Shown: positions 1 through 8,222, counted from the first letter of the stretch. The stretch: 64,000 nucleotides of DNA from Thermodesulfovibrio thiophilus DSM 17215 (GCF_000423865.1 NZ_AUIU01000017.1:1-64000), one strand, 5' to 3'. Numbers and translations: made by a program. Notes: a model not told the origin generated them from the letters alone.

Positions 1-329
1 GGAGCATGGACAACATAACATTTTAGAGGTGTCTGTCCTTTTGCCTTTAATCCATGAAGTTCTTTAGCTCCTATGGCTATAATATCACCTTTTTTAACTA
101 TTTGCCAGTTGTTTTCTATATATATTTCACCTTCACCCTCAACTATAAATATGCTGTCTACTTCCTTTTCATGAGTATGTAAAGGTATTTCAACACCAGG
201 ATCAAGTTCCATTATAATGATACTTAATTCAGGATGTTTTTCTTTTGTAATTACATAACCTACCTTTACTCCACTGAATTTTTGATGAGGCTGCATTGGT
301 AATTCATTTAAACTGATTTTCACTGCCAT
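1..329 (-). CDS. Cupin-fold protein, C-terminus cut by the window edge
   Basis: An open frame starts at the ATG at 327-329 behind a GGAGGAC ribosome site and runs off the left edge, giving 109 visible residues. It contains the cupin pattern: a metal-binding stretch with PLHTHEKE (His-x-His, then Glu) and a later ELHGLKAKG turn. Small single-domain cupins of this type bind a metal and often act as sensors, isomerases or dioxygenases; the substrate cannot be told. It precedes the arsenic operon on the same strand but is separated from it by a terminator and repeats, so it is probably not part of that operon. Confidence 0.7.
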   Translation of the reverse strand, partial: MAVKISLNELPMQPHQKFSGVKVGYVITKEKHPELSIIIMELDPGVEIPLHTHEKEVDSIFIVEGEGEIYIENNWQIVKKGDIIAIGAKELHGLKAKGQTPLKCYVVHA

Positions 330-410
330 AACTGTCCTCCTTTATTTTTCAAATTGCATTAAAGCAACATTTTCAATGTGGCTCGAGTTGGTGGAATTGA
401 TGTCTGTGGG

Positions 411-498
411 CCATTTTTGAAACCATCTGTACGTGGGAACATGTCAATAGGTTTTTTGACCATTTTTGAAAAACCGTCGTACGAAGAAACATGTCAAT
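411..498. repeat. Two imperfect ~38-bp direct repeats, mobile-element-end-like
   Basis: Positions 411-448 and 460-498 both start with CCATTTTTGAAA, carry a GTACG core and end in AACATGTCAAT, about 50 bp apart. Paired internal repeats like this are typical of the ends of IS21-type insertion sequences, but no transposase is present and the family is not proven. Degenerate copies with ACGT...GGAACATATCAATGG and GAGGTATATAGGAGCAT lie at about 5921-5990, on the other side of the arsenic operon. Confidence 0.45.
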
Positions 499-504
499 TA
501 ACAA

Positions 505-537
505 TAACGCCAACCACTGAATGTGCGATTGGCGTTA
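505..537 (-). terminator. Hairpin terminator after the ars operon
   Basis: TAACGCCAA at 505-513 pairs perfectly with TTGGCGTTA at 529-537, with a 15-base loop. It lies directly downstream of arsC (stop at 545) on the minus strand. The T-run is short on either strand, so its strength is uncertain. Confidence 0.55.
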
Positions 538-544
538 ATTAATT

Positions 545-934
545 TTATATCAGTTTCTTCTTCAATTCAATTATTCGGGCTTCAATTATTGAAATAACTT
601 TTTTAAATTCCTCATCACTCTTACCCGTAGGATCATCCAGTCCCCAATCCTCTCTATGCTTGCAGGGAAGGTAAGGGCATTCCACATTGCATCCCATTGT
701 AATAACAATATCTACCGGCGGGATATCATCAAGCAACTTTGGATATTGGGTTTTCTCCATATCTATACCATAAAGCTCTTTCATTAGACGCACAGCATCC
801 TTATTAATTTGGGGTTTTGTTTCTGTGCCAGCAGAGTAGCTTTCAAATACATCTCCTGCTAAATGTTTGCCCAGTGCCTCGGCTATTTGGCTTCGACATG
901 AATTATGAACACAAATAAATGCAACTTTTATCAT
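545..934 (-). CDS. arsC: Arsenate reductase, low-molecular-weight phosphatase type
   Basis: The protein reduces arsenate to arsenite in the cytoplasm so that it can be exported. The product is about 129 residues when started at MIKVAFIC (ATG at 932-934, preceded by GGAG); an upstream extension in the same frame has no ribosome site. The P-loop CVHNSCRSQ near the N-terminus is the CX5R active site of the LMW-phosphatase family, and DDP near the C-terminal half supplies the general acid. Thioredoxin is the usual reductant in this family. It is the last gene of the ars operon, 11 bp after arsA. Confidence 0.93.
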   Translation of the reverse strand: MIKVAFICVHNSCRSQIAEALGKHLAGDVFESYSAGTETKPQINKDAVRLMKELYGIDMEKTQYPKLLDDIPPVDIVITMGCNVECPYLPCKHREDWGLDDPTGKSDEEFKKVISIIEARIIELKKKLI

Positions 935-944
935 TTTATTCTCC

Positions 945-2681
945 TTACAGCGCCAACAAGCGATCACCTTTGATATCCTCAGGACTCCATGAAATCAGTG
1001 CGAACTTCCCATTTGCATGTTCATTGATGCGGTTGAGCCATTCTATTTCACCAGCTGCCTTAGCCTTCAGTATGTGATTTGTCGTATCCGTGCCATAAAG
1101 TGACTGATTGACCACCCACCACTTAGCGGCGATGCCCGCACGCTTTAAATCATCTTCAAGACGAAGAGCCTCATAAACGGGAGTCGCTTCCGGTAGGGTC
1201 ACAATAATGACCTCGGTTTCGTCTGATTTCAGTCGTGGTAACAGTCGTGCCACCGATTCAGGTATTTCTCCCTTAGTACGTTGTATTTCGTGATTATAAC
1301 TCTGTGTGGACTCCAACAGGAGCAGGGTGTGACCTGTAGGAGCAGTGTCTATAACTACCACCTGATCGTCTGCCATGTCAACTAATTCCGCAAATGCACG
1401 GAAAACAGCGATCTCCTGTGTGCAGGGTGAGCGAAGATCTTCTTCGATATAGGCAATATCCTCGTCACTCATACCGGATGCGCGTGCCTTGGAGAGCACC
1501 TCTTGCTGATACTTTTTAAGCTCCTTAGCTTCATCAATATGGCTCATGGATATACCGCTTGTTTCGTCTATCACAAATTTTAAATGTGCAGCCGGGTCAG
1601 TAGTGGTAAGGTGGACTTTCTTTCCTCGCTTTGCAAGTCCTAACGCAACAGCAGCCGCAACGGTGGTCTTGCCTACACCGCCTTTTCCCATCGTAAATAT
1701 TACACGCTTGCCTTCTGCTGCTAATTCATCTATCACATCGCTGAGCGAAGGAATATGGTCAGTATTCAACTTTCGCGGCTCAGTAGGGACATAGTCGGTG
1801 GTAAGCAAAGCACGCACATTTTCCAAACCAGTGACATTATACGAGCGTAAAGGTACCATATAGATTGGAAACGCCTTTAAGGCTTCCGGCATATTAGATA
1901 TAGCTGCTTGCTGTTTTTCGTAAAGGCTGGAAGAAAGAGCATCAGTATGCTCCATCAATAATCCATTGATAACCAGCATCTGATTGTTAACACCTAACGC
2001 AGACAATTCATCGGAAGCACGTTCCGCTTCTTTAAATGGTGCGATTTCCGGTCGGGTAACAAGTATTAATGTAGTCAGACTGCCATCCGATAGTGTTTCC
2101 ACAGCTTGCTGGTAAATCGATTTTTTGCTCTCTAAGCCTGATAGTTGACCGAGGCAGGATGCGCCGTGTGTACTTTCACTTATGAACCTGCTCCAAGCAG
2201 AAGGAAGCTGAAGCATTCGTAGGGTATGGCCAGTAGGAGCAGTATCAAAAATAACATGATCGTATTCCTGCTGAACCTTTTCGTCTGTTATGAAATTAGA
2301 GAACTCGTTGAATGCTGCTATTTCTATTGTGCAGGAGCCAGAAAGCTGCTCCTCCATATTTGCGATAACAGAAGCGGGCAACTTGCCTCGATAAGGCGCG
2401 ATTACGCTCTCCCGATACTCAGCTGCGGCCTGTATAGGGTCGAGGTTAGCCACATATAGATTAGGCACACCGGGGATAGGCGTACCTTTGTTGGTCAGTT
2501 CCATCGAGAACACGTCTTGAAGATTGGAAGCCGGGTCGGTGCTGATGAGCAACACACGCTTGCCTTTATCCGCAAGAGAAACAGCGGTGGCACAGGCGAT
2601 GCTGGTTTTGCCAACGCCACCCTTGCCGGTATAGAAAAGATATTTCGTTAATTTGATGTTTTGTGGATCGAATAAATTCAT
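945..2681 (-). CDS. arsA: Arsenite-stimulated ATPase, two-domain
   Basis: The product has 578 residues with two homologous halves, each with a deviant Walker A GKGGVGKT (residues ~19-26 and ~332-339) and the signature DTAPTGHTL following it. This is the standard length of bacterial ArsA. Family knowledge: ArsA takes arsenite from the chaperone ArsD and energises efflux. In classical operons it pairs with ArsB; here it lies with an Acr3 carrier, a combination also found elsewhere. Its stop lies 11 bp from the arsC start and its start is 1 bp from the arsD stop, so the genes are co-transcribed. Confidence 0.95.
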   Translation of the reverse strand: MNLFDPQNIKLTKYLFYTGKGGVGKTSIACATAVSLADKGKRVLLISTDPASNLQDVFSMELTNKGTPIPGVPNLYVANLDPIQAAAEYRESVIAPYRGKLPASVIANMEEQLSGSCTIEIAAFNEFSNFITDEKVQQEYDHVIFDTAPTGHTLRMLQLPSAWSRFISESTHGASCLGQLSGLESKKSIYQQAVETLSDGSLTTLILVTRPEIAPFKEAERASDELSALGVNNQMLVINGLLMEHTDALSSSLYEKQQAAISNMPEALKAFPIYMVPLRSYNVTGLENVRALLTTDYVPTEPRKLNTDHIPSLSDVIDELAAEGKRVIFTMGKGGVGKTTVAAAVALGLAKRGKKVHLTTTDPAAHLKFVIDETSGISMSHIDEAKELKKYQQEVLSKARASGMSDEDIAYIEEDLRSPCTQEIAVFRAFAELVDMADDQVVVIDTAPTGHTLLLLESTQSYNHEIQRTKGEIPESVARLLPRLKSDETEVIIVTLPEATPVYEALRLEDDLKRAGIAAKWWVVNQSLYGTDTTNHILKAKAAGEIEWLNRINEHANGKFALISWSPEDIKGDRLLAL

Positions 2682-2682
2682 T

Positions 2683-3078
2683 TTAACAGCAACCTCCCTT
2701 GCAATTACAGCCGCCGGATTTTTTCATAGAAACCTTTACTGTTATGGGCTTCCTCTTTATTCCCAACACATCCTCGGGAAGATCAAGCAGCTTTGTAAAT
2801 TCCTCATTGGTAGGGTATCGGCCTGTAATGACAATCTCGCCATCAACCATTACTGCTGGTAATCCCTCTGTTCCTTTTTTATTGATATAGGCGTTGATGG
2901 TCTTGTCTTTTATAAATTCAGCAGGTGCACTGTTAAGGTTGAAGCGGTCAACAATTACACCATGTTTTTTTAACGTGTCAAGCACTGTAGAGATACGCAA
3001 AAGTTCAGGGTCTACTCCCACACCACAGAGTCCAGTTGGGCAGCACATAGCGGGTTCGAATATTTTCATTTTTTTCAT
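2683..3078 (-). CDS. arsD: Arsenite metallochaperone and weak repressor
   Basis: ArsD passes arsenite to ArsA. The start MKKMKIFEP (ATG at 3076-3078) has GGAG 9 bases upstream; the longer frame begins with a TTG inside that spacer and is less likely. The vicinal cysteines CC near residue 11 and the following Cys of CCPTGLCG form the arsenite site, and a Cys-rich tail CNCKGGCC supplies the further pair seen in many ArsD proteins. The thioredoxin-like core is complete. It is translated immediately before arsA. Confidence 0.93.
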   Translation of the reverse strand: MKKMKIFEPAMCCPTGLCGVGVDPELLRISTVLDTLKKHGVIVDRFNLNSAPAEFIKDKTINAYINKKGTEGLPAVMVDGEIVITGRYPTNEEFTKLLDLPEDVLGIKRKPITVKVSMKKSGGCNCKGGCC

Positions 3079-3093
3079 AACGATCAACTCCTT

Positions 3094-3726
3094 TTATATA
3101 GATGATTTTTCGGCTGAAGCAATAAAGATGTTAATTGCTGCACTACTACAGGATTCACAGGAATCGCAGCAGCATTGTTCATTTAAATCTTCAATTTTTA
3201 TGTTGGATAGGTTTGCTTCAGCAAACCATTTCTTAATATCTGAGCGCTCAAAACCAAGCCAAACATCAAACTGCTCTTTCCGTAAAAACTCATAATCATG
3301 CCGGTCTAAATCGGCAATTACTAATTTACCACCGGGCTTTAATATACGTGTCATCTCTAAAATCGCTTGCCCCGGTTTTTCAACGTGATGCAAGAACATA
3401 TTTGCCATTACATAATCAACGCTTTCACTCTCTAAAGGTAGCGTATAAGCGTCTGCCTGAATACAGGTGATTGCACCGCTTGAACCGAACTTTTGCTCCA
3501 ATACATTGAGCATTTCCTTGGACTGGTCTATCGCTATGACACGAAGCTTCCTGTTAAGCAATTCTTGCGTAACAAAGCCGGTACCTGCGCCGATATCAAC
3601 AGCCGTTGATCCTTCTTTTACTTGAGCTGCTTCACACAATTTTTCCCGAATACTATCAGAGAAAAAGGTCTGGCGTATCGTATCCCATTGGTCTGATACA
3701 CTATCGAAATAGTTTTTACTGCTCAC
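3094..3726 (-). CDS. SAM-dependent methyltransferase of the ars operon
   Basis: The product is 210 residues with a class I methyltransferase fold: motif I VDIGAGTGF at ~45, acidic post-I VIAIDQS, motif IV MANMFLHHV and motif VI LKPGGKLVIADL. The C-terminus carries a cysteine cluster CCCDSCESC that could bind arsenite. The position between arsD and acr3 suggests methylation of arsenic or an arsenical, as ArsM does, but the protein is shorter than typical ArsM (about 260-280 residues) and its conserved-cysteine layout differs, so I do not assign arsM. The start overlaps the acr3 stop by 11 bp. Confidence 0.8.
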   Translation of the reverse strand: MSSKNYFDSVSDQWDTIRQTFFSDSIREKLCEAAQVKEGSTAVDIGAGTGFVTQELLNRKLRVIAIDQSKEMLNVLEQKFGSSGAITCIQADAYTLPLESESVDYVMANMFLHHVEKPGQAILEMTRILKPGGKLVIADLDRHDYEFLRKEQFDVWLGFERSDIKKWFAEANLSNIKIEDLNEQCCCDSCESCSSAAINIFIASAEKSSI

Positions 3727-4786
3727 TATTCAGCCCTCCTTCCGCAGGAAACCAGTGCCTTGTATTATTCGCTATCTTTACTAACATCAACATAACAGGT
3801 ACTTCTGTTAGAACCCCTACAATGGTAGCAAGTGCAGCTGGACTTTGTGTTCCAAATAATGAAATCGCGACGGCAACTGCCAGTTCAAAAAAGTTAGAGG
3901 CACCAATCATACCGGCAGGCGCTGCTATCTCATGAGGTAGTTTTATAGCCTTGCTTGCTAGATATGCAATGAAAAAGATTAGGAAAGTCTGAATAATTAA
4001 TGGTATAGCAATTAAAGCAATATGCAGTGGATTATTCAGAATTACATCGCCCTGGAATGAAAAGATTATTATTAGTGTTAGCAATAGACCTATGGTAGTG
4101 ATATTCCCAAACTTCGGTATAAAACTCTTTTCAAAGTAATCTAGTCCTCGCTTTTTTGTAATGTAATTACGGGTAATTATACCACCAGCCAGCGGGATAA
4201 CAACAAACAATACTACAGACAAAATAAGAGTGTCCCAGGGTATGGTTACACCGCCCACACCTAGGAGAAACGCAACTATAGGCGTGAAAGCTATGAGAAT
4301 TATAAGATCATTTGTTGCCACTTGCACGACAGTATAAGCCGCGTTGCCTTTGGTCAAATAACTCCATACAAATACCATCGCTGTACACGGTGCCGCTCCA
4401 AGAAGTATTGCTCCCGCAAGATAGTCTTGTGCCAATTCTGCCGGAATTAGAGGTTTAAAAATTACGAAGAAAAACAGCCATGCAATGCCGAACATGGTAA
4501 AAGGCTTTATCAACCAGTTGGTTATCCATGTAACGAAAAGCCCCTTAGGATTTTTGCCTACATTTCTAATACTTTGAAAATCTACTTTTAGCATCATTGG
4601 ATATATCATAAGCCAGATTAAAATCGCCATAGGTATTGAAACATTTGCATATTCAAAACGTCCTAAAAACGCTGGGATTCCAGGTAAAAACTTTCCAATC
4701 AGGATACCCACTGCCATACAAAGAAGCACCCAAACCGTTAAGTATTTTTCAAAGAAACCGATTCCTTGTGTTTTTTCTCTGCTCAT
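3716..4786 (-). CDS. acr3: Arsenite efflux transporter, Acr3 family
   Basis: The product has 356 residues with about ten hydrophobic helices. The conserved helix-4 stretch GAAPCTAMVFVWSYL carries the catalytic cysteine of Acr3, and a second signature TNDLIILIAF follows. Acr3 exports arsenite through the inner membrane using the proton gradient. The ATG overlaps the stop of the upstream DUF2703 gene (ATGA), so the two are translationally coupled. Confidence 0.95.
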   Translation of the reverse strand: MSREKTQGIGFFEKYLTVWVLLCMAVGILIGKFLPGIPAFLGRFEYANVSIPMAILIWLMIYPMMLKVDFQSIRNVGKNPKGLFVTWITNWLIKPFTMFGIAWLFFFVIFKPLIPAELAQDYLAGAILLGAAPCTAMVFVWSYLTKGNAAYTVVQVATNDLIILIAFTPIVAFLLGVGGVTIPWDTLILSVVLFVVIPLAGGIITRNYITKKRGLDYFEKSFIPKFGNITTIGLLLTLIIIFSFQGDVILNNPLHIALIAIPLIIQTFLIFFIAYLASKAIKLPHEIAAPAGMIGASNFFELAVAVAISLFGTQSPAALATIVGVLTEVPVMLMLVKIANNTRHWFPAEGGLNSEQ

Positions 4787-5328
4787 ATCGTATTACCGCC
4801 TTTCTCACACCGTTCAGCTTTATCCTTGTATGCCTTGGCTATAAAATATTTCTTTAGATTTTCAGGAAGCTGATAGGCTTTGCGCTCAGGCTCACGTTGC
4901 CCGGTGTTATATACCTCGCGCAGGATGGCGTCCACAATCAATTCCTTTGGAGGGGACGTGTATTCGACTCCATTATATACCCATACACGGCAGTCAACAT
5001 TATCTCCGCAAAGCGTTCCACAATCCTCGCAAAGTGATTCTCTGAGCTCTACTGCGATGTCATTTCCATTCACGCGGATGGTCGGCGAACTGATAAATTG
5101 ATATTTAATTGCCAACTCCTTCGTTGTAATATTTACTTTGTTTACCTTGACTTCATAACCTGCCGCATTAAGTACCACGGCTACGCTGGAAACTGCTTCA
5201 TCCAGTGCCTTTTCAGTATCCTGGCATCTACCGCAAACGGTCGTGTCCAGATACAGAAAATCAATGTTGATAGGTTTTTTTGGCTGCGGCTGGCAACAAT
5301 TCTCGGAAGAACAACAACATTTACTCAT
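4783..5328 (-). CDS. Cysteine-rich DUF2703-type protein of the ars operon
   Basis: The start chosen is MSKCCCSSENCC (ATG at 5326-5328), about 8 bases after GGGGTG; longer starts run through arsR. The 181-residue product has a Cys-rich N-terminus (CCC..ENCC), a thioredoxin-like region with CGRCQDTEKAL and SSPTIRVNG (a cis-Pro-like turn), and a further cluster CEDCGTLCG. Genes of this family recur in ars operons of anaerobes; the function is unproven, with a redox or metal-handling role likely. It overlaps arsR upstream and acr3 downstream, so it is tightly coupled to both. Confidence 0.75.
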   Translation of the reverse strand: MSKCCCSSENCCQPQPKKPINIDFLYLDTTVCGRCQDTEKALDEAVSSVAVVLNAAGYEVKVNKVNITTKELAIKYQFISSPTIRVNGNDIAVELRESLCEDCGTLCGDNVDCRVWVYNGVEYTSPPKELIVDAILREVYNTGQREPERKAYQLPENLKKYFIAKAYKDKAERCEKGGNTI

Positions 5329-5656
5329 TTTCATTACACCCCTTACAACAAATTGAGTTATCTTTGCAAATACAATTTTCCTTATTGGAAGTGATAGCAC
5401 AGAAAAACTGTTTTGTTTTGCTGATAGTATCATCATCCAGAGAGTAATACGTCCATTTACCTTCTTCCCGCGCTTTAACAATCCCACATTCACACAGGAT
5501 TTTCATGTGATGAGACAGTGTGGATTGGGACATTTCAAACTTCTCCAGAATATTGCAGGCACAAAGTTCCCCGCAGGAAAGCATATCTACAATCATCGCT
5601 CTTTTGGGATCTCCCAACGCTTTAAACACTTTCGTGTTATCCAAGTAGTAATCCAT
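5321..5656 (-). CDS. arsR: Arsenite-responsive repressor, ArsR/SmtB family
   Basis: The product is a 111-residue winged-helix repressor. The start of the recognition region carries ELCACNILEKF, the CxC arsenite site of classical ArsR, followed by the helix SQSTLSHHMKIL. A Cys-rich tail (CICKDNSICCKGC) could hold a second metal site. Arsenite binding should release the operator that overlaps the promoter just upstream. It is the first gene of the operon and its stop lies inside the next gene. Confidence 0.93.
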   Translation of the reverse strand: MDYYLDNTKVFKALGDPKRAMIVDMLSCGELCACNILEKFEMSQSTLSHHMKILCECGIVKAREEGKWTYYSLDDDTISKTKQFFCAITSNKENCICKDNSICCKGCNENE

Positions 5657-5692
5657 AACATCACCTCAAATCTAAAAACTTCGATATGATAT

Positions 5693-5721
5693 ATTATATG
5701 CGTCAAATCGAAAAAAGTCAA
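5693..5721 (-). promoter_or_regulatory. Promoter of the ars operon
   Basis: Read on the minus strand, TTGACT (5721-5716) and TATAAT (5698-5693) are separated by exactly 17 bases, 37 bp before the arsR start. The sequence between and after (TCGATTTGACG...ATATCATATCGA) is a partial dyad with TCGA at both ends and probably holds the ArsR operator. Confidence 0.8.
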
Positions 5722-5793
5722 TGTGATATATAAATTTTAAATAAAATATTTCATGAACATTTTTAGCGGAGCTGTTTCTTCATTAAAATAGAG

Positions 5794-5818
5794 AAGCATC
5801 CGCTAATTACGGATGCTT
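5794..5818. terminator. Hairpin upstream of arsR
   Basis: AAGCATCCG (5794-5802) pairs with CGGATGCTT (5810-5818) around a 7-base loop. There is no long T-run on either strand. It may insulate the ars operon from its upstream neighbour. Confidence 0.4.
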
Positions 5819-5999
5819 AAATAACCGTGTAGATTGTAAAAACAACGTTTTTCATTTTCACACCTACATCCAACCACCACACAACCTCAAAAGAATCCCT
5901 TAAAAACATCTAATCTGAACCTTACGTTTACAGGAACATATCAATGGATTTTTGGCTGTTTTTAGTAAAACCGAGGTATATAGGAGCATACCCACTAAA

Positions 6000-6159
6000 T
6001 TATAAAAACAAATTAATTTTGGTTGCTTGCTCGTATACTTTTCCAGATTTGTCTTTTGCAGCATTTTTTAGTCCATATCCGATACACATCTTGAAAACTT
6101 ATATTGCTACCACATGGACACGGTTCACTATCTTTTAACTTAATTTGAGATAAAAACAA
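6000..6159 (-). pseudogene. Small SEC-C zinc-motif protein, frameshifted
   Basis: Reading the minus strand from a TTG at 6157-6159, behind GGGGGTGGAG, gives KLKDSEPCPCGSNISF, the start of a SEC-C motif (CPCGS...C). One extra base then moves the remainder (KMCIGYGLKNAAKDKSGKVY) into another frame that closes at 6000. Removing a single C restores a continuous SEC-C peptide of about 52 residues. SEC-C motifs bind zinc and occur in many small proteins. This is a one-base frameshift, or a sequencing error. The rest of the 5657-6176 gap holds the ars promoter, a hairpin and degenerate repeats. Confidence 0.55.
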
Positions 6160-6176
6160 CACTCCACCCCCTTACT

Positions 6177-6632
6177 TTATAATCTATTTTGATTCTCATC
6201 TGGCTCCATTAAATTATCCTCAAAAACGAACAAGTTTTGAATTGGAATTTGTTCGCGCAAATAATATGTCAGATCAGTATCGCCAACCGTCACTCCACCA
6301 CAAAGTGCCCCCTTAAAATTGTGAGATTTACCGTCCGTATCTGTAATTTTCATTTCCCAAGTTCCTATATCAGTAGCATAGTAAGTCAATTGGTCACTTT
6401 CTATATACTGTGAGAAAAGCTCCAATATTTTCTTTACTGCGGATTTCCCTATATTAAACTGTTGCTTTCTAGAAATCTCGAACCGACCAAAACCATTTCC
6501 ATATTTATATCCTGTAAACCATATTTCGCCATTAGCAGAAATGGTCAAATGCTGTTCCACTTCGTCATCAGGAAGTGGTTCTGGACCGAAGCATATATTA
6601 TTTGAAACAATTCTTACTTTTTGTATCTGCAA
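6177..6632 (-). CDS. Hypothetical protein, fourth gene of the MqsRA-like operon
   Basis: I do not recognise this family. The start chosen is a TTG (6630-6632) giving MQIQKVRIVSNN, because GGAGG lies 8 bases upstream; it gives 151 residues starting 18 bp after the previous stop. The protein is soluble, with aromatic and beta-rich stretches (WFTGYKYGNGFGRFEI, YYATDIGTWEMKITDTDG) and an acidic C-terminus. Its place behind an MqsR/MqsA-like pair suggests an accessory or immunity role, which is inference only. Confidence 0.65.
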   Translation of the reverse strand: MQIQKVRIVSNNICFGPEPLPDDEVEQHLTISANGEIWFTGYKYGNGFGRFEISRKQQFNIGKSAVKKILELFSQYIESDQLTYYATDIGTWEMKITDTDGKSHNFKGALCGGVTVGDTDLTYYLREQIPIQNLFVFEDNLMEPDENQNRL

Positions 6633-6649
6633 TTGGAACACCTCCTGTG

Positions 6650-7105
6650 CTACTCCCTTTTTAATACTGGCAAAACAGTCTCTAAATATTGCTGCCAATA
6701 TCCTTCGTCATCGCCTACCATATCATGAAGCCAATAATACATAAACAGAATTTCAAATTCTTGCTTTCTGCCTTTTATAAAGGGCTTTTTCGGCATTCTT
6801 CTGTATAGTGAATCAATATTAAAGAGATTACTTTTCTGCTTATAATCGTAGTCATACTTTCTCCAAGTATATTGACTCTTCTTTCTATGTGTTGAAGGCC
6901 AAATTTCCTCATTATCATAAAAATTATTTATCCAATCATATGCAAAAGCAAGAAGATTAACCTGATATTTTGTCCATGTATTATTGATCCAATCACTAAT
7001 TTCTTCAGTAATAGTCGGTACTCCAAACTCAAAATGCTTTTGGCTTTGAACCCGTTTTGTTTTCTTCCCCAAGCAGTTCCTGTACCTTCCGCTTACTCTT
7101 TTCAT
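6650..7105 (-). CDS. Hypothetical protein, third gene of the MqsRA-like operon
   Basis: The 151-residue product is of unknown family and rich in Trp and Tyr (SDWINNTWTKYQVN, AFAYDWINNFYDN, YTWRKYDYDY). The only in-frame start candidate is the ATG at 7103-7105, which overlaps the antitoxin-like gene by 77 bp; no later ATG, GTG or TTG is seen before the conserved-looking core, so the true N-terminus is uncertain. It has no signal peptide or membrane segment. The arrangement suggests translational coupling to the upstream gene. Confidence 0.6.
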   Translation of the reverse strand: MKRVSGRYRNCLGKKTKRVQSQKHFEFGVPTITEEISDWINNTWTKYQVNLLAFAYDWINNFYDNEEIWPSTHRKKSQYTWRKYDYDYKQKSNLFNIDSLYRRMPKKPFIKGRKQEFEILFMYYWLHDMVGDDEGYWQQYLETVLPVLKRE

Positions 7106-7544
7106 ATGCCTGCAGAGATTTTAAATTGTCCTTATTTTTCTCCAGTAATTCTTTATAATACGCTGGATCATCATAAATCTTTTGAAGAATATCTGAATAC
7201 TGTTTTGTAGGCATATCACCTTCACAATATCTCGAAAAAGTCATTTCTCCCCAACCTAAAAGCAATGATAGGGGACGTTTTCCAATATTGTATTTCTGAG
7301 GTATTTCTAATATCTTCTCCAGCGAAATAATGCCGTTTTTTTGACGGTACGTGTCATACAAAGCCCTTAGATTTTCGTCCTCTATATCCGCTACATAGAC
7401 TTCGCTCCCACATTCCGTACAAACAGCCTTCTTTCCAGTATACTCATATTCTTCGCCTTTAAGTTTACCCTTAATTGTTGCTGTTTCTACCATGTATTCG
7501 ACATCTCTTCTGCATTCCTCGCAAAATGTCTTATTCCTATTCAT
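7029..7544 (-). CDS. MqsA-like antitoxin: zinc finger plus HTH
   Basis: It is started at MNRNKTFCEEC (ATG 7542-7544) with GGAGG 7 bases upstream. The N-terminal half has two CxxC pairs (CEEC near residue 8, CTEC near 43), the YgiT/MqsA-type zinc finger that usually wraps the toxin. The central part (PLSLLLGWGEMTFSRYCEGDMPTKQYSDIL) is the XRE-type DNA-binding domain typical of MqsA. The C-terminus is a charged helix. It follows the MqsR-like toxin gene, the same order as in mqsRA, and probably represses the shared promoter. Confidence 0.78.
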   Translation of the reverse strand: MNRNKTFCEECRRDVEYMVETATIKGKLKGEEYEYTGKKAVCTECGSEVYVADIEDENLRALYDTYRQKNGIISLEKILEIPQKYNIGKRPLSLLLGWGEMTFSRYCEGDMPTKQYSDILQKIYDDPAYYKELLEKNKDNLKSLQAYEKSKRKVQELLGEENKTGSKPKAF

Positions 7545-7583
7545 AAGGCGGCCTCCTTTCAAACTCTCAAACTTTCTGATTGA

Positions 7584-7994
7584 TCATCGAAAAAGATAAT
7601 CAATCGGCTTGTTTCGCTTATGAAACGATATAACAACCACTCGTTTTCCACTTTTACTATCAATTAGATTAAATTTCGTATATATATCAACTAACTCCTC
7701 GATGCCATCAAAGTTAAATAACGTAACCTGGGGACAAAATACATATAAAACCTCATGTTCAAATCCTACTTTCGTATTTTGCAATGAATGGCAAAAATCT
7801 TCTGTTTTTATTTTCAGTAAAATCTCCTTTTGCCTTCTGCTGTTTAGATTATATTCATTTATAAAATCTATGTTTTCTTGTCTATTCTCATTTTTTGATA
7901 TAATGAATCTGCCCTCTCTAATACAGTCATGTATCATTGCCAAAATCTCATCAATCTGTTCCCAGGTATAATTCTGATTATAGTGCTGATTCAT
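7584..7994 (-). CDS. MqsR-like toxin (RelE-fold mRNA interferase)
   Basis: The start is MNQHYNQN (ATG 7992-7994) with GAGGTGA upstream, giving 136 residues. The middle has LKIKTEDFCHSL and the C-terminus VVVISFHKRN, which match the DF...S and VxxxSFxxx signatures of MqsR ribonucleases. MqsR cleaves mRNA at GC-containing sites when freed from MqsA. The neighbour is a zinc-finger/HTH protein of the expected antitoxin type. Catalytic activity of this divergent version is inferred. Confidence 0.65.
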   Translation of the reverse strand: MNQHYNQNYTWEQIDEILAMIHDCIREGRFIISKNENRQENIDFINEYNLNSRRQKEILLKIKTEDFCHSLQNTKVGFEHEVLYVFCPQVTLFNFDGIEELVDIYTKFNLIDSKSGKRVVVISFHKRNKPIDYLFR

Positions 7995-8017
7995 TGCATC
8001 ACCTCTTTGGTGATACA

Positions 8018-8046
8018 ATGATACTATATTATATGCCTTTTGTCAA
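8018..8046 (-). promoter_or_regulatory. Promoter of the MqsRA-like operon
   Basis: On the minus strand TTGACA (8046-8041) and TATCAT (8023-8018) are 17 bases apart. Directly repeated TATCA boxes around the -10 and start site could be the operator of the antitoxin. Confidence 0.75.
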
Positions 8047-8165
8047 GATTTATGCATCAATTAGTGCATTTTTATTTTATTGATTTTTATATTAAAATAA
8101 GTATACTAAAGATAACAGATCCTACGAGCTTATTTTAAGCGCAATACAGTAGGCCATTAAAAATA

Positions 8166-8197
8166 CCCACTTAGGTAGTTCGTTCTATCTAAGTGGG
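8166..8197 (-). terminator. Intrinsic terminator after the Panacea-type gene
   Basis: CCCACTTAG (8166-8174) pairs with CTAAGTGGG (8189-8197), and the stem extends inward by GTAG/CTAT with one wobble. On the minus strand it is followed by TATTTTTAA, so it terminates the transcript of the gene ending at about 8223-8235. Confidence 0.75.
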
Positions 8198-8222
8198 TTT
8201 CCTATTTAACATGTTGCTAATG

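Noticed and set aside
3094-3726. Naming the ars methyltransferase arsM
   Set aside because: It is about 50-70 residues shorter than usual ArsM, and the conserved cysteine positions cannot be matched by eye.
5944-6138. 64-codon plus-strand frame
   Set aside because: It lies antisense to the SEC-C remnant, has no ribosome site and no family.
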